A stretch of DNA of 64,000 nt from Polynucleobacter sp. MG-27-Goln-C1 (GCF_018881905.1 NZ_JACVPM010000002.1:620001-684000), one strand, 5' to 3'; numbered from the stretch's first letter, positions 28,965 to 40,531 are shown. The notes: generated from the sequence alone by a model not told the origin. A program made the numbers and translations.

Positions 28965-29970
28965 GCAAAATCAACAAATGCTTTCTTGGGGTGAGCGAGT
29001 GAAGCAAGAACTCGCAAACCTAGATGTTCAATCTCTTGGTCGAGTCGGTGTATTGCTTGGCGGTCGTTCTGGTGAGCGTGAGATTTCCTTGATGTCGGGT
29101 AACGGCGTATTAGATGCGCTGCTCTCCAAAGGGGTTGATGCGCATCCATTTGACACAGGATTACGTTGCCCAACAGAATTGGCAAGTGAAAAGTTTGACC
29201 GCATCTTTATTTCCCTGCATGGACGTTATGGTGAAGATGGCACGATCCAGGGATTGCTTGAGCTATTGGGTTTACCTTATACCGGTAGCGGTGTACTGGC
29301 ATCTGCATTGGCGATAGACAAAATTGCAACTAAGCTTTTCTGGCTCAGTAGCAGTCTTTCAACTCCAGAATTTCAGGAGCTGAAAGCTGATAGCGATTGG
29401 AATGCGGTAGTGAAGCACTTAGGTTTGCCATTGATTGTCAAGCCAGCACATGAAGGCTCTTCACTTGGTCTGACTAAAGTGAAATCCGTCGACGAGTTGC
29501 CTGCCGCTTATAAGTTGGCTGCAGGGATGGATAAAAAGGTGATTGCTGAAACTTGTATTGTTGGCGATGAGTTAACTTGCCCATTGGTTGGATTTGGAGA
29601 AAATGCTGAGGCATTGCCTGTAATCAAAATCATTCCACCAGAGGCCAATTATGATTTCCACAATAAGTATTTTTCTGATGAGACTAAATACTTGTGCCCA
29701 ACTGGCTTAGCGCCAGAAGTCAATAAAGCGGTTCAAGATTTAGCCTTAGCTGCATATCGCACCCTCGGCTGTAAGACTTGGGGTCGTGCCGATGTGATGC
29801 TCGACCAAAAAACTGGCAAACCATATCTTTTGGAGATGAATACATCTCCTGGCATGACTTCACATTCTTTAGTTCCAATGGCCGCAAAAGCAGCGGGTGT
29901 TGAATATGCTGAATTAGTTCTCTGGGTCATTAGTCAAACCTTAAATACCAAAGGGGCTGCGCAAGCATGA
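28957..29970 (+). CDS. ddlB: D-alanine:D-alanine ligase
   Basis: Ddl makes D-Ala-D-Ala with ATP for MurF. The start at 28957 (MSKQNQQM) gives 337 residues and overlaps murC by 8 bases. An N-terminal extension of about 25 residues precedes [21 protein letters not shown]. The ATP-grasp segments are [16 protein letters not shown], the catalytic GRADVMLD and [12 protein letters not shown] with its metal-binding Glu and Asn. The protein ends near ELVLW. Length is a little above the E. coli DdlB. Confidence 0.96.
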   Translation: MSKQNQQMLSWGERVKQELANLDVQSLGRVGVLLGGRSGEREISLMSGNGVLDALLSKGVDAHPFDTGLRCPTELASEKFDRIFISLHGRYGEDGTIQGLLELLGLPYTGSGVLASALAIDKIATKLFWLSSSLSTPEFQELKADSDWNAVVKHLGLPLIVKPAHEGSSLGLTKVKSVDELPAAYKLAAGMDKKVIAETCIVGDELTCPLVGFGENAEALPVIKIIPPEANYDFHNKYFSDETKYLCPTGLAPEVNKAVQDLALAAYRTLGCKTWGRADVMLDQKTGKPYLLEMNTSPGMTSHSLVPMAAKAAGVEYAELVLWVISQTLNTKGAAQA

Positions 29971-30833
29971 GTCGGATGAGCGCTTTCCTAAACGGTTTCG
30001 GTGAAGTGTTTGCTTCACTGGCATCCCCACTTTGGAATCATCCAGAGCGGATGCAGAAGCTGAGCCGTTTCTTGATGCGCTGTTTCGCGGTTATGGTTTG
30101 CGTGGGAATTTTGGTGTGGTTAAGCCAGCGACCCGTCTTTGCATTGCGCCAAGTAGTGATTGAGCCGGTGGCTGGACAAACGCTCAAGCATATTAATAAG
30201 CCTGTAGTGAAGCAACAAGTCTTAGAGACGGTCCAAGGAAACTTCTTTAGCGTGAGATTAGAGGATGTGAAGCGTGGTTTCGAGTCTATGCCTTGGGTGC
30301 GTCATGCCAATGTTCGCAGAGTTTGGCCTAACGGATTAATTGTAAGTATTGAAGAGCAAAAACCATTTGGTACTTGGGGTGGGGCTGATAGTCATACCTT
30401 AATGAATACCCATGGCGAGCTTTTTGCTGGTCGTGTTTCTGATGTGGGAGACGGAATTCAGTTAATTGATTTCTCTGGACCGGAAGATACAAGCAAAGAA
30501 GTGATGCGCTTATATGAAAAAGCGAACGCTTGGTTTAAGCCTTGGAGTGCAGAGGTAAAAAGCTTAACCCTCTCCGAGCGCTATGCCTGGCATGTGAAGT
30601 TATCCAACGGCATGAAGGTGGAGTTCGGCAGGGATGAAGAGAACTCCGACAAAACATTAACTGAGGATCGTGTAGCGCGCCTCTTTAAGTATTGGCCGCA
30701 GGTTCAAGAGAAGTGGGCTAATCGCGTAGATGCAATTGATTTGCGCTATGCAAACGGTTTTGCAGTGCATCTTGCTTCGGCAAGTTTGAAAAAGAATGAA
30801 GCAGATGGCAAGAAAAGTGAGCAGAAGCAATGA
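29967..30833 (+). CDS. ftsQ: cell division protein FtsQ
   Basis: FtsQ links the cytosolic and periplasmic halves of the divisome through FtsB and FtsL. The 288-residue product has a cytosolic start, one membrane helix near residues 30-55, a POTRA domain ([11 protein letters not shown] to [22 protein letters not shown]) and an FtsQ beta domain. The basic Lys-rich tail is not part of the core. It overlaps ddlB as ATGA and ends just before ftsA. Confidence 0.95.
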   Translation: MSRMSAFLNGFGEVFASLASPLWNHPERMQKLSRFLMRCFAVMVCVGILVWLSQRPVFALRQVVIEPVAGQTLKHINKPVVKQQVLETVQGNFFSVRLEDVKRGFESMPWVRHANVRRVWPNGLIVSIEEQKPFGTWGGADSHTLMNTHGELFAGRVSDVGDGIQLIDFSGPEDTSKEVMRLYEKANAWFKPWSAEVKSLTLSERYAWHVKLSNGMKVEFGRDEENSDKTLTEDRVARLFKYWPQVQEKWANRVDAIDLRYANGFAVHLASASLKKNEADGKKSEQKQ

Positions 30834-30842
30834 GGAATGAGA

Positions 30843-32072
30843 ATGAGTAAAGACAACCGCGATTTATTGGTCGGATTGGATATTGGTACCTCCAAGGTGG
30901 TTGCTTTGGTTGCTGAATTGGCGCCGGATGGCCAATTCAATGTAGTTGGCGTTGGCCAAACTGCATCTAAAGGCTTGAAGAAGGGGGTAGTTGTCAATAT
31001 TGAGGCTACTGTCCAATCCATTCAAAAAGCACTAGAAGAAGCTGAGGTCATGGCAGATCGCCAGATCGTACAGGTCTTTACTGGCATTGCTGGAAATCAC
31101 ATTGTGAGCTTTAACTCCAGCGGTATGGTGGCCATTCGGGATAAAGAGGTCAGTGCTGGAGATGTTGAGCGCGTCTTAGAAACTGCTAAAGCAATCAACA
31201 TCCCTACGGATCAACAAATCCTTCACATCCTTGTTCAAGAATTCATTATTGATGGACAGGAAGATGTGCGTGAGCCAATTGGTATGAGTGGTTTGCGTCT
31301 AGAGGTAAAAGTGCACATTGTTACTGGTGCAGTTAGTGCTGCGCAAAATATTGTGAAGTGCGTGCGTCGTTGTGGCTTGGAAGTAAATGATCTCATCTTG
31401 CAGCCACTAGCATCTAGCTTAGCCGTCTTAACGGAGGACGAAAAAGAGCTGGGCGTTGTCTTAGTCGATATTGGTGGCGGCACAACCGACATCGCTATCT
31501 ATTGCCAGGGCTCCATTCGACATACTGCTGTGATTCCGATTGCAGGCGATCAAATTACCAATGACATTGCGATGGCATTGCGTACGCCGACGATTGATGC
31601 GGAAGATCTCAAGATTCAATACGGTATTGCTCGCCAAGATATGGCGGATCCAACCACCATGATTGATGTACCTGGTGTTGGAGATCGCGAACCACGCCCA
31701 ATGTCTAAGCAAGCTTTAGCGGCTGTCATTGAGCCGCGTGTAGAAGAGTTATTTACCTTGGTGCGTGGCGTAGTTCGTGATTCTGGTTACGAAGATATGG
31801 TGTCCTCAGGAATCGTACTAACGGGTGGAACTTCTTTGATGCCAGGCATGGTTGAGCTTGCTGAACAAGTGTTCTTGCGCCCAGCGCGTATCGGTACTCC
31901 TGAGTACCGTGGACACCTGCATGAAGTTTTGCGTAGCCCACGTTTTGCTACCAGTATCGGTTTATTAATGGAAGGCCAGGCGCAGTTGTTGCGTGGCCGT
32001 CGAGTATCGCAATCAGGCGCGTTGCAAAGTGTGATTTCGCGCATGAAGGAATGGTTCGCAGGAAATTTTTAA
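30843..32072 (+). CDS. ftsA: cell division protein FtsA
   Basis: FtsA is an actin-like ATPase that anchors FtsZ to the membrane. I chose the ATG at 30843 (MSKDNRDLLVGLDIGTSKV, 409 residues) because the AGGA at 30833-30836 is 6 bases before it, while the in-frame ATG at 30837 touches that AGGA. Motifs are DIGTSKVVALVAEL, VVLVDIGGGTTDIAIY and LTGGTSLMPG. The C-terminal amphipathic helix MKEWFAGNF for membrane attachment is present. Confidence 0.96.
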   Translation: MSKDNRDLLVGLDIGTSKVVALVAELAPDGQFNVVGVGQTASKGLKKGVVVNIEATVQSIQKALEEAEVMADRQIVQVFTGIAGNHIVSFNSSGMVAIRDKEVSAGDVERVLETAKAINIPTDQQILHILVQEFIIDGQEDVREPIGMSGLRLEVKVHIVTGAVSAAQNIVKCVRRCGLEVNDLILQPLASSLAVLTEDEKELGVVLVDIGGGTTDIAIYCQGSIRHTAVIPIAGDQITNDIAMALRTPTIDAEDLKIQYGIARQDMADPTTMIDVPGVGDREPRPMSKQALAAVIEPRVEELFTLVRGVVRDSGYEDMVSSGIVLTGGTSLMPGMVELAEQVFLRPARIGTPEYRGHLHEVLRSPRFATSIGLLMEGQAQLLRGRRVSQSGALQSVISRMKEWFAGNF

Positions 32073-32107
32073 GTTTTTCGTCGTCGTCAATGTAGTACTT
32101 ATTACCT

Positions 32108-32114
32108 AGGAGGG
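32108..32114 (+). promoter_or_regulatory. strong ribosome-binding site of ftsZ
   Basis: AGGAGGG just before the ftsZ ATG is the strongest Shine-Dalgarno match I saw in the dcw cluster. Most upstream genes depend on overlap coupling, whereas ftsZ has its own strong site and a 45-base spacer after ftsA. This fits its need for higher output. Confidence 0.7.
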
Positions 32115-32117
32115 TAT

Positions 32118-33458
32118 ATGGAATTTGAAATGTTAGATCAAGAAACAGCCGGCAAAACCATTATTAAAGTGGTTGGAGTTGGTGGTGCAGGTGGTAATGC
32201 AGTTCAGCACATGATTCGTCGCGGTGTTAACGGCGTAGAGTTTATTTGCATGAACACCGATGCTGGCGCTTTACAGCGTTCTGAGGCATCTGTGAATTTG
32301 CAACTAGGCTCTAGCGGACTCGGTGCTGGTGCAAAACCTGAAATCGGTGCAGCTTCTGCTGAAGAAGCGCGTGCACGTATTGCAGACACATTGCAAGGTG
32401 CACACATGGTGTTTATCACTGCTGGTATGGGTGGTGGCACAGGTACTGGTGCAGCGCCAATCGTTGCTCAAGTTGCTAAAGAGATGGGTATTTTGACTGT
32501 TGGCGTTATCAGCAAGCCATTTGACTTTGAAGGCGTTAAGCGTTTGAAGGTTGCTGAAAATGGAGCTTCTGAGCTCGAGTCTTATGTAGATTCATTGATC
32601 GTAGTTCTCAATGAGAAATTGTTCGAAGTGATGGGTGAAGATGCTGAGTTTGATAAGGCATTCGCATGTGCTGATGATGTATTGCATAACGCTGTTTCAG
32701 GTATTGCGGAAATCATTAACGTACAAGGGTTGATCAACGTCGACTTTGAGGACGTGAAAACAGTGATGGGCGAACAAGGCAAGGCGATGATGGGAACTGC
32801 AACAGTTTCTGGCATGGATCGTGCACGTTTAGCTGCTGAAGCTGCAGTTGCATCACCATTGCTCGAAGGTGTTGATTTGTCTGGTGCACGTGGCGTATTG
32901 GTGAATATCACTGCTAGCCGTTCATTGAAGTTGTCTGAGACTCGTGAAGTGATGGCAGCGATTCGTGGCTATGCTGCAGATGATGCTACTGTGATCTTTG
33001 GTACCGTATATGACGAGAGCTTAGGTGATGCCTTGCGCGTTACTGTGGTGGCTACTGGCTTGAATAATCCACAAGCACGTCAACATCATCAACCAGAAGT
33101 AGTTTGGAGACAAGCTACTGGTACGCATGATGCGATGCCAACAATGGCTGACTTGAATAGCTTTGCTCCAGCAAGTGCTTCAGCAGCAATGAGCAAGGTA
33201 AGTCTTGATTCAGCTTTGAGCACTAGCGCTGGTTTGGCAATGACAGGTGCTGGTAGTGCGCCTTCAATGGCTGCTCAACCAGCAACCAGCGGAGTCGATT
33301 ACAGCCAATATGATTTGCCACGCGTATTCCGTAGTTCGCGTGAAGCTACACCAGCCCCTACATTAGGCGCTGATAGCTCACCACAGGCAAAAACCATGTT
33401 GGATAAAGGGGCTGATTACTACGAAATCCCAGCCTTTTTACGTAAGCAAGCAGACTAA
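32118..33458 (+). CDS. ftsZ: cell division protein FtsZ
   Basis: FtsZ is the tubulin-like GTPase that forms the division ring. The 446-residue product has the nucleotide-binding segments [15 protein letters not shown] and [15 protein letters not shown], the T7 loop in [14 protein letters not shown], and a variable Ala/Ser/Pro-rich linker near residues 325-430. The C-terminal conserved peptide [12 protein letters not shown] binds FtsA and other partners such as ZapD, whose gene is also in this window. The linker is long compared with E. coli FtsZ (383 residues). Confidence 0.98.
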   Translation: MEFEMLDQETAGKTIIKVVGVGGAGGNAVQHMIRRGVNGVEFICMNTDAGALQRSEASVNLQLGSSGLGAGAKPEIGAASAEEARARIADTLQGAHMVFITAGMGGGTGTGAAPIVAQVAKEMGILTVGVISKPFDFEGVKRLKVAENGASELESYVDSLIVVLNEKLFEVMGEDAEFDKAFACADDVLHNAVSGIAEIINVQGLINVDFEDVKTVMGEQGKAMMGTATVSGMDRARLAAEAAVASPLLEGVDLSGARGVLVNITASRSLKLSETREVMAAIRGYAADDATVIFGTVYDESLGDALRVTVVATGLNNPQARQHHQPEVVWRQATGTHDAMPTMADLNSFAPASASAAMSKVSLDSALSTSAGLAMTGAGSAPSMAAQPATSGVDYSQYDLPRVFRSSREATPAPTLGADSSPQAKTMLDKGADYYEIPAFLRKQAD

Positions 33459-33489
33459 ACCACTGCTCAATACAATATGTAGTTGCAGA

Positions 33490-33540
33490 ATGCCAGCGCG
33501 GCGCCCCTCCGGACGACGAATCCCGCGCTAGCGTTGGCAT
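33490..33540. repeat. large GC-rich inverted repeat between ftsZ and the peroxiredoxin gene
   Basis: ATGCCA (33490-33495) plus GCGCGG (33496-33501) pair with CCGCGC (33523-33528) and TGGCAT (33535-33540). A 6-base bulge, TAGCGT, sits on the 3' arm, and the loop is GC-rich. No T-run follows, so a simple intrinsic terminator is unlikely; it may protect mRNA ends or be a REP-like element. Confidence 0.55.
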
Positions 33541-33570
33541 ACTCATGACAACTATTTCATTGGAGATCTT

Positions 33571-34071
33571 ATGATCGCAGTCGGACAAAAATTACCAAAC
33601 GCTACTCTTTATGAGTTTTTAGATGAAGCTAGTGAAGGTTGCGCTATTGGCCCAAACGCATTCGAAGTTGAAAAACTCACCGCTGGCAAAAAGATTGTGA
33701 TCTTTGCTTTGCCTGGCGCATTTACACCGACTTGTTCAGCAAAGCACGTTCCTAGCTATGTTGAGCACTTTGATGCAATCAAAGCAAAAGGTGTCGATGA
33801 AATTTGGTGCATCTCAGTAAACGACCCATTTGTAATGGGTGCTTGGGGACGAGATCAAAAAGTTGGTAAAAAGATCCGTATGTTAGGTGATGGTAGCGCC
33901 GAGTTCACTAAGAAACTTGGTCTCGAATTGGATTTGACTGCTCGTGGTTTGGGTGTTCGTTCAGATCGTTATGCCATGATTGTTGAAGACGGTGTAGTAA
34001 CAACTTTAGATCGTGAAGCACCTGGCAAGTTTGAAGTGAGTGATGCCGCTTCAATTTTGAAGAAGCTTTAA
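33571..34071 (+). CDS. peroxiredoxin (Prx5-type)
   Basis: This 166-residue thiol peroxidase reduces hydrogen peroxide and alkyl peroxides. The active-site segment [19 protein letters not shown] holds the peroxidatic cysteine near residue 51 with the conserved Pro and Thr. A second cysteine (WCISVN) lies near residue 73 and could matter for the resolving step. The gene stands between ftsZ and lpxC, a placement I recall from other Burkholderiales. No OxyR-type site was recognised upstream. Confidence 0.93.
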   Translation: MIAVGQKLPNATLYEFLDEASEGCAIGPNAFEVEKLTAGKKIVIFALPGAFTPTCSAKHVPSYVEHFDAIKAKGVDEIWCISVNDPFVMGAWGRDQKVGKKIRMLGDGSAEFTKKLGLELDLTARGLGVRSDRYAMIVEDGVVTTLDREAPGKFEVSDAASILKKL

Positions 34072-34099
34072 GAAATTATTCCTGAATTTAGATAAAACC

Positions 34100-35014
34100 A
34101 TGATGAAGCAACGCACAATCGCCACCCCGATTAAAACCGTGGGGATTGGCTTGCACTCTGGGCGCAAGGTGACTTTGGCTATTAAGCCTGCGCCGATAAA
34201 TTCAGGAATCTTATTTGTACGTGTAGATACCCCAGAGCAATCGGTTGTACCGGCTACTGCTCTGGCGGTTTGCGATACTCGCTTGGCCTCAGTAATTCAA
34301 AAAGATGGAGTGCGTGTTTCCACAGTGGAGCACTTGCTTTCAGCTTGTGCAGGCTTAGGGCTTGATAATTTATTGATTGAGCTTGATGGTGAAGAGGTTC
34401 CCATCATGGATGGCAGTGCAGCTTCATTTTTGTTCCTAATGGAATCGGCTGGTATTGCTGAGCAAGATGCGCCAAGACAGTTTGTAGTTATTAAGAAGCC
34501 TATAGAGGTGAGAGAGGGTGACAAGCTCGCGCGTCTAGAACCTTTCTTTGGATATAAGTTAGATTTCACAATCGACTTTAAGCACCCGGCAGTAGATAAA
34601 ACTGGTCAGCGCTTTGTAGTGGATTTTGCAGAACATGCATATCGAAGCGAGATTGGCCGTGCGCGCACTTTTGGCTTTGCACATGAAGTTGAAGCTTTGC
34701 GAGAGATGGGATTGGCGCGTGGCGGAAGTTTAGATAATGCGATCGTGCTTGATGAGCATCGCATTCTGAATAACGAAGAGTTACGTTATGAAGATGAGTT
34801 TGTTCGCCACAAAATTTTGGACGCTATCGGCGATCTGTATTTAGTTGGTCATCCGATTGTGGGCTCTTATGTCGCTGAAAAATCAGGACATGCCCTCAAT
34901 AACGCGCTCTTGCGTAAGCTTTTAGAAGACCCCAGTTCTTACGAAGTTAGCAGTTTTCCAGAAAATAAGGCTCCCGCCGCCTATTCCAAAGAGAGTCAAC
35001 CCCTCTTTTTCTAG
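34100..35014 (+). CDS. lpxC: UDP-3-O-acyl-N-acetylglucosamine deacetylase
   Basis: LpxC performs the committed step of lipid A synthesis with zinc. The 304-residue product starts [21 protein letters not shown], matching the family. The zinc ligands are in TVEHLLSA near residue 80 and in [17 protein letters not shown] near residue 235, where the last part also holds the catalytic residues. The gene ends the division and envelope cluster. It converges on the DciA-like gene with 2 bases between stops. Confidence 0.97.
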   Translation: MMKQRTIATPIKTVGIGLHSGRKVTLAIKPAPINSGILFVRVDTPEQSVVPATALAVCDTRLASVIQKDGVRVSTVEHLLSACAGLGLDNLLIELDGEEVPIMDGSAASFLFLMESAGIAEQDAPRQFVVIKKPIEVREGDKLARLEPFFGYKLDFTIDFKHPAVDKTGQRFVVDFAEHAYRSEIGRARTFGFAHEVEALREMGLARGGSLDNAIVLDEHRILNNEELRYEDEFVRHKILDAIGDLYLVGHPIVGSYVAEKSGHALNNALLRKLLEDPSSYEVSSFPENKAPAAYSKESQPLFF

Positions 35015-35016
35015 GT

Positions 35017-35550
35017 TTATTTGGGTTTGCTTTGAAGTAGGCGTTCAACCGCCTTACGCAGATCAGAATCTGGTGCCAATTTCTCTAATAAGGATTCCCA
35101 GGAAGCCCTCGCTACGGCATTAAAGCCTTTTGGCTTCTGGCTGACCTGCTGACCCTGACGGGGTTTAACGTCCCAAGTGGGTGGCGCTGGCTTGAGGCGT
35201 ACTTTAATGCTGGCACAAGTCACCCCTTTTTTAGCTAACTCATTGATTAGACTAGGTAAAACCTGTTGAAGACGGGTGGCAATACTTGCCCCATTCACCA
35301 ATAAAAATAATTCATTCTGACCTCCAGAACGCCAGCCGGCCTCAATTTTGGGCGCCAAGTTATCTAGATCCAGCTCAAATAGGGCCGCTTTAAGGGCAAT
35401 TTTGAGTTTGGCCAGATCTTCTGTTTTGGCCAAAATTCCACCCAAGCCCTCAGAGTCGCGCAAATACTCTAGCCACTCATGGGCGGCTTTCGTGCGGACA
35501 GGTTTAGGGGCAAAGTTCATATAAAAAGAGGGTGCGGGTGATAAACTCAA
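35017..35550 (-). CDS. DciA-like protein (DUF721)
   Basis: The 177-residue product has a DUF721-type segment in its first half ([21 protein letters not shown] through SINELAKKG), the fold of DciA, the replicative helicase loader of bacteria that lack DnaC. A Lys/Pro-rich linker and a short C-terminal helix follow. A DUF721 gene between lpxC and secA is a known placement in gammaproteobacteria. Here it runs opposite to both neighbours. The assignment to DciA is inferred from fold and context; helicase loading is not shown. Confidence 0.7.
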   Translation of the reverse strand: MSLSPAPSFYMNFAPKPVRTKAAHEWLEYLRDSEGLGGILAKTEDLAKLKIALKAALFELDLDNLAPKIEAGWRSGGQNELFLLVNGASIATRLQQVLPSLINELAKKGVTCASIKVRLKPAPPTWDVKPRQGQQVSQKPKGFNAVARASWESLLEKLAPDSDLRKAVERLLQSKPK

Positions 35551-35574
35551 GGTCTTAATTTACTTCAATATCCC

Positions 35575-38340
35575 ATGGTAATCGGTCTTCTTAAAACCCT
35601 GGTCGGCAGTCGTAACGACCGCCTCTTAAAACAGTATCGCAAAGTAGTTGCTAAAGTTAGCGCTTTCGAGCCTAGCCTGCAAGCTTTGGATGATGCCGCA
35701 TTGCAAGCAAAAACTGCTGAGTTCAAGTCGCGTTTGGCTGCGGGTGAGTCATTAGATGATATTGCTCCTGAGGCTTTTGCGGTAGTTCGTGAGGCAAGTT
35801 CACGAGTGATGAAGATGCGCCACTTTGATGCGCAGATGATGGGTGGCCTTGCATTACATCAAGGCAAGATTGCTGAAATGGGAACAGGTGAAGGTAAAAC
35901 TTTAACTGCCACGCTCCCAGTCTATTTAAATGCTTTAACAGGCAAGGGCGTTCACGTCATCACGGTGAATGATTACTTGGCTCAGCGTGATGCTGAGTGG
36001 ATGTCAACGCTCTATAACTTCTTAGGTATGAAGGTTGGCGTGAATCTATCTCAGATGGATCACACAACCAAGCAAGAAGCTTATGCAGCGGATATCACCT
36101 ACGGCACCAATAATGAGTTTGGTTTTGATTACCTCCGTGACAACATGGTGCAAGATTTAGGTCAACGTGTTCAACGCGGCCTAGCTTATGCGATTGTTGA
36201 TGAGGTTGACTCCATTCTGATTGATGAGGCGCGTACTCCATTGATCATTTCTGGTCAGGCTGAAGACCACACTGATTTGTACATCAAGATCAATGCATTG
36301 CCTGCTTACTTAGAGCGCCAAATTGGCGAAGAAAAAGCAGATGGCACTGGTGTGGAAAAGCCGGGCGATTACTGGGTTGATGAGAAGTCACAGCAAGTCT
36401 ACTTAACAGAGCGCGGCCACGATAAGGCAGAGACAGTTTTAGTTGAGCTTGGCGCTTTGAATGATGGCGACTCTTTGTATGCTCCGCAAAATATTACATT
36501 GATGCATCACGTGTATGCAGCATTACGTGCGCACACGCTGTACAACCGCGATCAACAATATGTTGTGCAGAATGGTGAAGTCATTATTGTTGATGAGTTC
36601 ACGGGACGTCTAATGCAGGGTCGTCGTTGGTCTGATGGCTTGCATCAAGCTGTTGAGGCTAAAGAGGGTGTGCAGATTCAGAATGAGAATCAGACCTTAG
36701 CCACAATTACTTTCCAGAACTACTTCCGTATGTACGGCAAGCTGGCTGGTATGACCGGTACTGCAGATACCGAAGCTTATGAGTTCAAGGAAATTTATAA
36801 CCTTGAGACCGTAGTTATTCCTCCAAATCGCATCAGTCAAAGAAAAGATCGCCAAGATCAGATCTACAAGACCTCGCGCGAGCGCTACGATGCAGTAATT
36901 AAAGATATTGAGGATTGCTACAAACGTGGCCAACCTGTATTAGTTGGTACAACCTCGATTGAGAATTCAGAATTAATTGCTGGTTTGCTAGATAAGCGTC
37001 AATTACCACATCAAGTATTGAACGCGAAGCAGCATGCTCGCGAAGCGGAGATCATTGCTCAAGCTGGTAGGCCAAAGATGATCACCATTGCCACCAATAT
37101 GGCTGGCCGTGGAACAGACATTGTTTTGGGCGGTAACGTTGGCAAACAATCTTCCTTAATTGAAATGGATGCAGCTCTATCTGACGCAGAAAAAGCAGCC
37201 AAGATTAAGACCTTGCAGGATGAGTGGCAAAGTTTGCATGATCAAGTATTAGCTGCGGGTGGCTTGCACATTATTGGTACAGAGCGTCACGAGAGCCGTC
37301 GTATTGACAATCAGCTTCGCGGTCGTGCTGGTCGTCAGGGTGATTCTGGTTCTTCCCGTTTTTATCTTTCTTTAGACGATTCACTACTGCGTATTTTTGC
37401 TGGTGATCGTCTGCGCGCAGTCATGGATCGTCTCAAGATGCCCGATGGCGAGCCGATTGAAGCTGGTATGGTGACTCGTTCAATTGAGTCTGCTCAGCGC
37501 AAGGTTGAAGGCCGTAACTTTGATATTCGTAAGCAATTACTGGAATACGACGACGTTGCAAATGATCAGCGTAAAGAAACTTATCGCTTAAGAAATGAAG
37601 TTCTTGAAAGTGCTGATGTTGGTGAGTTGATTGCCAATTTGCGTGAAGATGTGTTGCGTGGCATTTGTGCCTTATACGTTCCCCTGGAATCGATGGAAGA
37701 GCAGTGGGACTTAGTTGGCCTGGAGAAGGTATTGGCTAGCGACTGGGGTTTAACGATTGACCTAAAAAATTGGGTTGAAAATGCTGCATCTATGGACGAT
37801 GAACAGATTGTTGAGCGTGTATTAGAGGCTGCAAAAGAAGCCTACGATGCAAAAGTAGAGCTTTCTGGACGCGCATCCTTCGCTGGATTTGAACGTTCAG
37901 TTTTGCTCTATAGCCTAGATACCCATTGGCGTGAACATTTAGCCGCTTTGGATCATTTACGTCAAGGTATCCATTTGCGTGGTTATGCCCAGAAGGATCC
38001 AAAACAAGAGTACCGTCGCGAAGCATTCGAGCTATATGGTGAGTTGCTTAACGTCATTAAGAATGATGTTGTGAAAAGCATCATGACAGTACAGATTCGT
38101 AGCGCAAGTGAGTTGGATGAAGCTTCTGAGTCAATGAATGAAGATTTAGCCAAACTCTCAGATGTACAGTATCAGCATGCCGATGCAGATCTTGAGGTGG
38201 CTGGGTCGACTGGTGATCGTGGTGCAGCGATTGAAATTGCTCCTGCACCTATGCGCACTGGCCCTAAAGTAGGTCGCAATGATCCTTGTACCTGCGGTAG
38301 TGGTAAGAAGTTCAAGAACTGCTGCGGCGCATTAGGTTAA
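35575..38340 (+). CDS. secA: preprotein translocase ATPase SecA
   Basis: SecA drives export through SecYEG. The 921-residue product has all parts: the GTGEGKT Walker A near residue 105, [19 protein letters not shown] (DEAD type) near residue 210, the second nucleotide domain with [13 protein letters not shown] and [14 protein letters not shown], the helical scaffold, and the C-terminal zinc finger [16 protein letters not shown]. The zinc tail indicates SecB or ribosome binding. No clear ribosome-binding site precedes the ATG. It lies 24 bases from the divergent DciA-like gene, so the promoters must overlap. Confidence 0.98.
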   Translation: MVIGLLKTLVGSRNDRLLKQYRKVVAKVSAFEPSLQALDDAALQAKTAEFKSRLAAGESLDDIAPEAFAVVREASSRVMKMRHFDAQMMGGLALHQGKIAEMGTGEGKTLTATLPVYLNALTGKGVHVITVNDYLAQRDAEWMSTLYNFLGMKVGVNLSQMDHTTKQEAYAADITYGTNNEFGFDYLRDNMVQDLGQRVQRGLAYAIVDEVDSILIDEARTPLIISGQAEDHTDLYIKINALPAYLERQIGEEKADGTGVEKPGDYWVDEKSQQVYLTERGHDKAETVLVELGALNDGDSLYAPQNITLMHHVYAALRAHTLYNRDQQYVVQNGEVIIVDEFTGRLMQGRRWSDGLHQAVEAKEGVQIQNENQTLATITFQNYFRMYGKLAGMTGTADTEAYEFKEIYNLETVVIPPNRISQRKDRQDQIYKTSRERYDAVIKDIEDCYKRGQPVLVGTTSIENSELIAGLLDKRQLPHQVLNAKQHAREAEIIAQAGRPKMITIATNMAGRGTDIVLGGNVGKQSSLIEMDAALSDAEKAAKIKTLQDEWQSLHDQVLAAGGLHIIGTERHESRRIDNQLRGRAGRQGDSGSSRFYLSLDDSLLRIFAGDRLRAVMDRLKMPDGEPIEAGMVTRSIESAQRKVEGRNFDIRKQLLEYDDVANDQRKETYRLRNEVLESADVGELIANLREDVLRGICALYVPLESMEEQWDLVGLEKVLASDWGLTIDLKNWVENAASMDDEQIVERVLEAAKEAYDAKVELSGRASFAGFERSVLLYSLDTHWREHLAALDHLRQGIHLRGYAQKDPKQEYRREAFELYGELLNVIKNDVVKSIMTVQIRSASELDEASESMNEDLAKLSDVQYQHADADLEVAGSTGDRGAAIEIAPAPMRTGPKVGRNDPCTCGSGKKFKNCCGALG

Positions 38341-38359
38341 ATTTAGCGGGATTAAAAAA

Positions 38360-38381
38360 GAGCTGCCAGTCCCGGCAGCTC
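38360..38381. terminator. hairpin after secA, possible terminator
   Basis: GAGCTGCC (38360-38367) pairs perfectly with GGCAGCTC (38374-38381) across six bases, and an A-rich stretch precedes it. There is no T-run after it on the plus strand, but the A-rich left side gives a T-run on the minus strand. On the plus strand it may protect the secA mRNA 3' end rather than terminate. Confidence 0.5.
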
Positions 38382-38410
38382 TGCAATGCCTCATCTACAA
38401 TTGTCAGATC

Positions 38411-39646
38411 ATGACAGTTAACTTACCACTCCCCCAAAAAGACCAACTTAAGCCTGTTAAAGGTTTTCAGATGGGCATCGCCGAAGCTGGAATCAAAAAA
38501 GCCAATCGTAAAGATTTATTGGTAATGACCTTGGTTCCTGGCTCACAAGTTGCCGGCGTTTTTACTTTAAATCGTTTCTGTGCTGCGCCGGTTCAGGTTT
38601 GCCGTGAGCATTTGGCCTTGGATGGATCTAAGGGTGAGATTCGCGCTTTGGTGGTCAACACTGGTAATGCCAATGCTGGTACTGGTGAGCGAGGCATGCA
38701 AGATGCTTTAGCAACTTGTGCTGAGTTGGCTAAAGAGCTCAAACTCAATCCAGAACAAATTCTGCCTTTTTCAACTGGCGTGATTCTAGAGCCACTTCCA
38801 ATTAATAAATTGATTTCTGCTTTACCGAAAGCCGTGGCTAACTTAGGTGAGGACCATTGGTTCGATGCTGCAGAGGCCATCATGACTACGGATACTCAGC
38901 CTAAAGCTACATCTATAACGGTAGAAACTCCAGCTGGCCCTGTGACTATGACTGGTATTTGTAAGGGCGCAGGAATGATTCATCCCAATATGGCGACCAT
39001 GTTGGGATTCATTGCAGCAGACGCTGGTTTTGCGCCTGGCTTGCTCTCCAAATTAACTCAAGAAATTGCTGATCAGTCATTTAACGCTATTACGATTGAT
39101 GGTGATACCTCGACGAATGATTCATTCATCATCATGGCGACTGGCCAGTCAGCTGTTCAGATTCAATCTACAAGCGATGCCAGCTATGGCATGATCCGGA
39201 CTGCCTTAATTGATCTCGCACGTAAGCTTGCTCAAATGATTGTGAGAGACGGCGAAGGAGCAACTAAATTTATAACGATTGATGTGCAAGGCGGCAAGAC
39301 TGAAGAAGAATGTCGCCTAGTTGCAGAGGCAATCGCCCACTCACCTTTAGTAAAAACAGCCTTCTTTGCCAGCGATCCTAATTTAGGCCGCATCCTGGCT
39401 GCGATTGGCTATGCTGGCATTACCGACCTTGATGTTAATCAAGTGCAAATGTGGCTTGGGGATGTGTGGGTTGCCAAGAATGGTGGCCGTAACCCGGATT
39501 ACCAAGAGGTTGATGGACAAAGAGTCATGCAGGCTCCAGAAATTACCATCAAGATTGATTTGGGTCGCGGATCAGCTCAGCAGATGATGTGGACTTGCGA
39601 CTTATCGCATGACTACGTTTCCATTAATGCTGATTACCGTTCATAG
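38411..39646 (+). CDS. argJ: bifunctional ornithine acetyltransferase / N-acetylglutamate synthase
   Basis: ArgJ moves the acetyl group from N-acetylornithine to glutamate and in many bacteria also acetylates glutamate from acetyl-CoA. The 411-residue precursor cleaves itself inside [16 protein letters not shown] between Ala and Thr near residue 195, making alpha and beta chains. The segment [13 protein letters not shown] and the ending [15 protein letters not shown] are typical. It is the first gene of a small rightward group with a DUF815 ATPase and a Nudix gene. Confidence 0.97.
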   Translation: MTVNLPLPQKDQLKPVKGFQMGIAEAGIKKANRKDLLVMTLVPGSQVAGVFTLNRFCAAPVQVCREHLALDGSKGEIRALVVNTGNANAGTGERGMQDALATCAELAKELKLNPEQILPFSTGVILEPLPINKLISALPKAVANLGEDHWFDAAEAIMTTDTQPKATSITVETPAGPVTMTGICKGAGMIHPNMATMLGFIAADAGFAPGLLSKLTQEIADQSFNAITIDGDTSTNDSFIIMATGQSAVQIQSTSDASYGMIRTALIDLARKLAQMIVRDGEGATKFITIDVQGGKTEEECRLVAEAIAHSPLVKTAFFASDPNLGRILAAIGYAGITDLDVNQVQMWLGDVWVAKNGGRNPDYQEVDGQRVMQAPEITIKIDLGRGSAQQMMWTCDLSHDYVSINADYRS

Positions 39647-39657
39647 GAACTCGTTAC

Positions 39658-40518
39658 ATGAATGAAAAACTAGAGCAGCTCTTAAGTCATCTTGAGACAT
39701 TTCTACCTAAAGCGTTAACTGAAGAGCAGTGGAAATCCTCAACTGCTTTCAGATGGCGTCGTCGCGATAGCATCTTTGGAAGTATTGGTTTTTTACAACC
39801 AGTTAAACATGTTGCCGATATTTCTTTTGAAGATCTAAAAAATATTGATCGTCAACGCGATGCCATTCGTGACAACACAAAAAACTTTATTCAGAAGAAG
39901 CCTGCTAATAATATTTTGCTAACTGGCGCACGTGGCACTGGAAAGTCCTCACTCATTAAAGCGAGTTTGCATGAGTTTGCTAGCCAGGGCTTGCGCTTAG
40001 TTGAAGTTGAAAAAGAGCATTTAGCCGACTTGGCTGACATCACGGATTTATTGGCTGATCGTCCAGAGCGCTTTATTATTTTTTGTGATGACCTCTCATT
40101 TGAAGATGGTGAGTCTGGCTATAAAGCGATGAAGTCTGCATTAGACGGCTCTGTATCGGCTCAGGTCGACAATATCTTGATATACGCGACCTCGAATCGT
40201 CGCCATCTCTTGCCTGAATACATGAAGGATAACGAGGGCTATGTCCACGGTGATGATGGAGAAATTCATCCGGGGGAAGTGGTTGAGGAAAAAATTTCTC
40301 TCTCAGAGCGTTTTGGATTATGGCTTTCTTTTTATCCGCCAAAGCAAGATGAGTATCTAGAGATTGTTGCTCATTGGTTACATCATTTTGGTTTAAATGA
40401 TGCGCAGATTGAGGGCGCTAGAGCTGAAGCTTTGGTTTGGGCCTTAGAGCGTGGCTCACGATCTGGTCGCGTGGCTTGGCAGTTTGCTAAGCACTGGGCC
40501 GGATCGCATGCTGCTTAA
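39658..40518 (+). CDS. AAA-family ATPase of the DUF815 type
   Basis: The 286-residue product has a P-loop NILLTGARGTGKSSLIKASL near residue 82 and a Walker B-like FIIFCDDLSFED near residue 140, with arginine-finger-like and sensor regions beyond (YATSNRRHLLPEYM). DUF815 proteins occur widely in proteobacteria, often near argJ and secA, and their function is not settled. It follows argJ by 11 bases. No membrane segment is visible. Confidence 0.9.
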   Translation: MNEKLEQLLSHLETFLPKALTEEQWKSSTAFRWRRRDSIFGSIGFLQPVKHVADISFEDLKNIDRQRDAIRDNTKNFIQKKPANNILLTGARGTGKSSLIKASLHEFASQGLRLVEVEKEHLADLADITDLLADRPERFIIFCDDLSFEDGESGYKAMKSALDGSVSAQVDNILIYATSNRRHLLPEYMKDNEGYVHGDDGEIHPGEVVEEKISLSERFGLWLSFYPPKQDEYLEIVAHWLHHFGLNDAQIEGARAEALVWALERGSRSGRVAWQFAKHWAGSHAA

Positions 40519-40531
40519 TCATTGACGACTC

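Noticed and set aside
32582-32911. 109-codon leftward frame inside ftsZ
   Set aside because: Antisense shadow of a conserved gene; composition follows the codon bias of ftsZ and there is no start signal.
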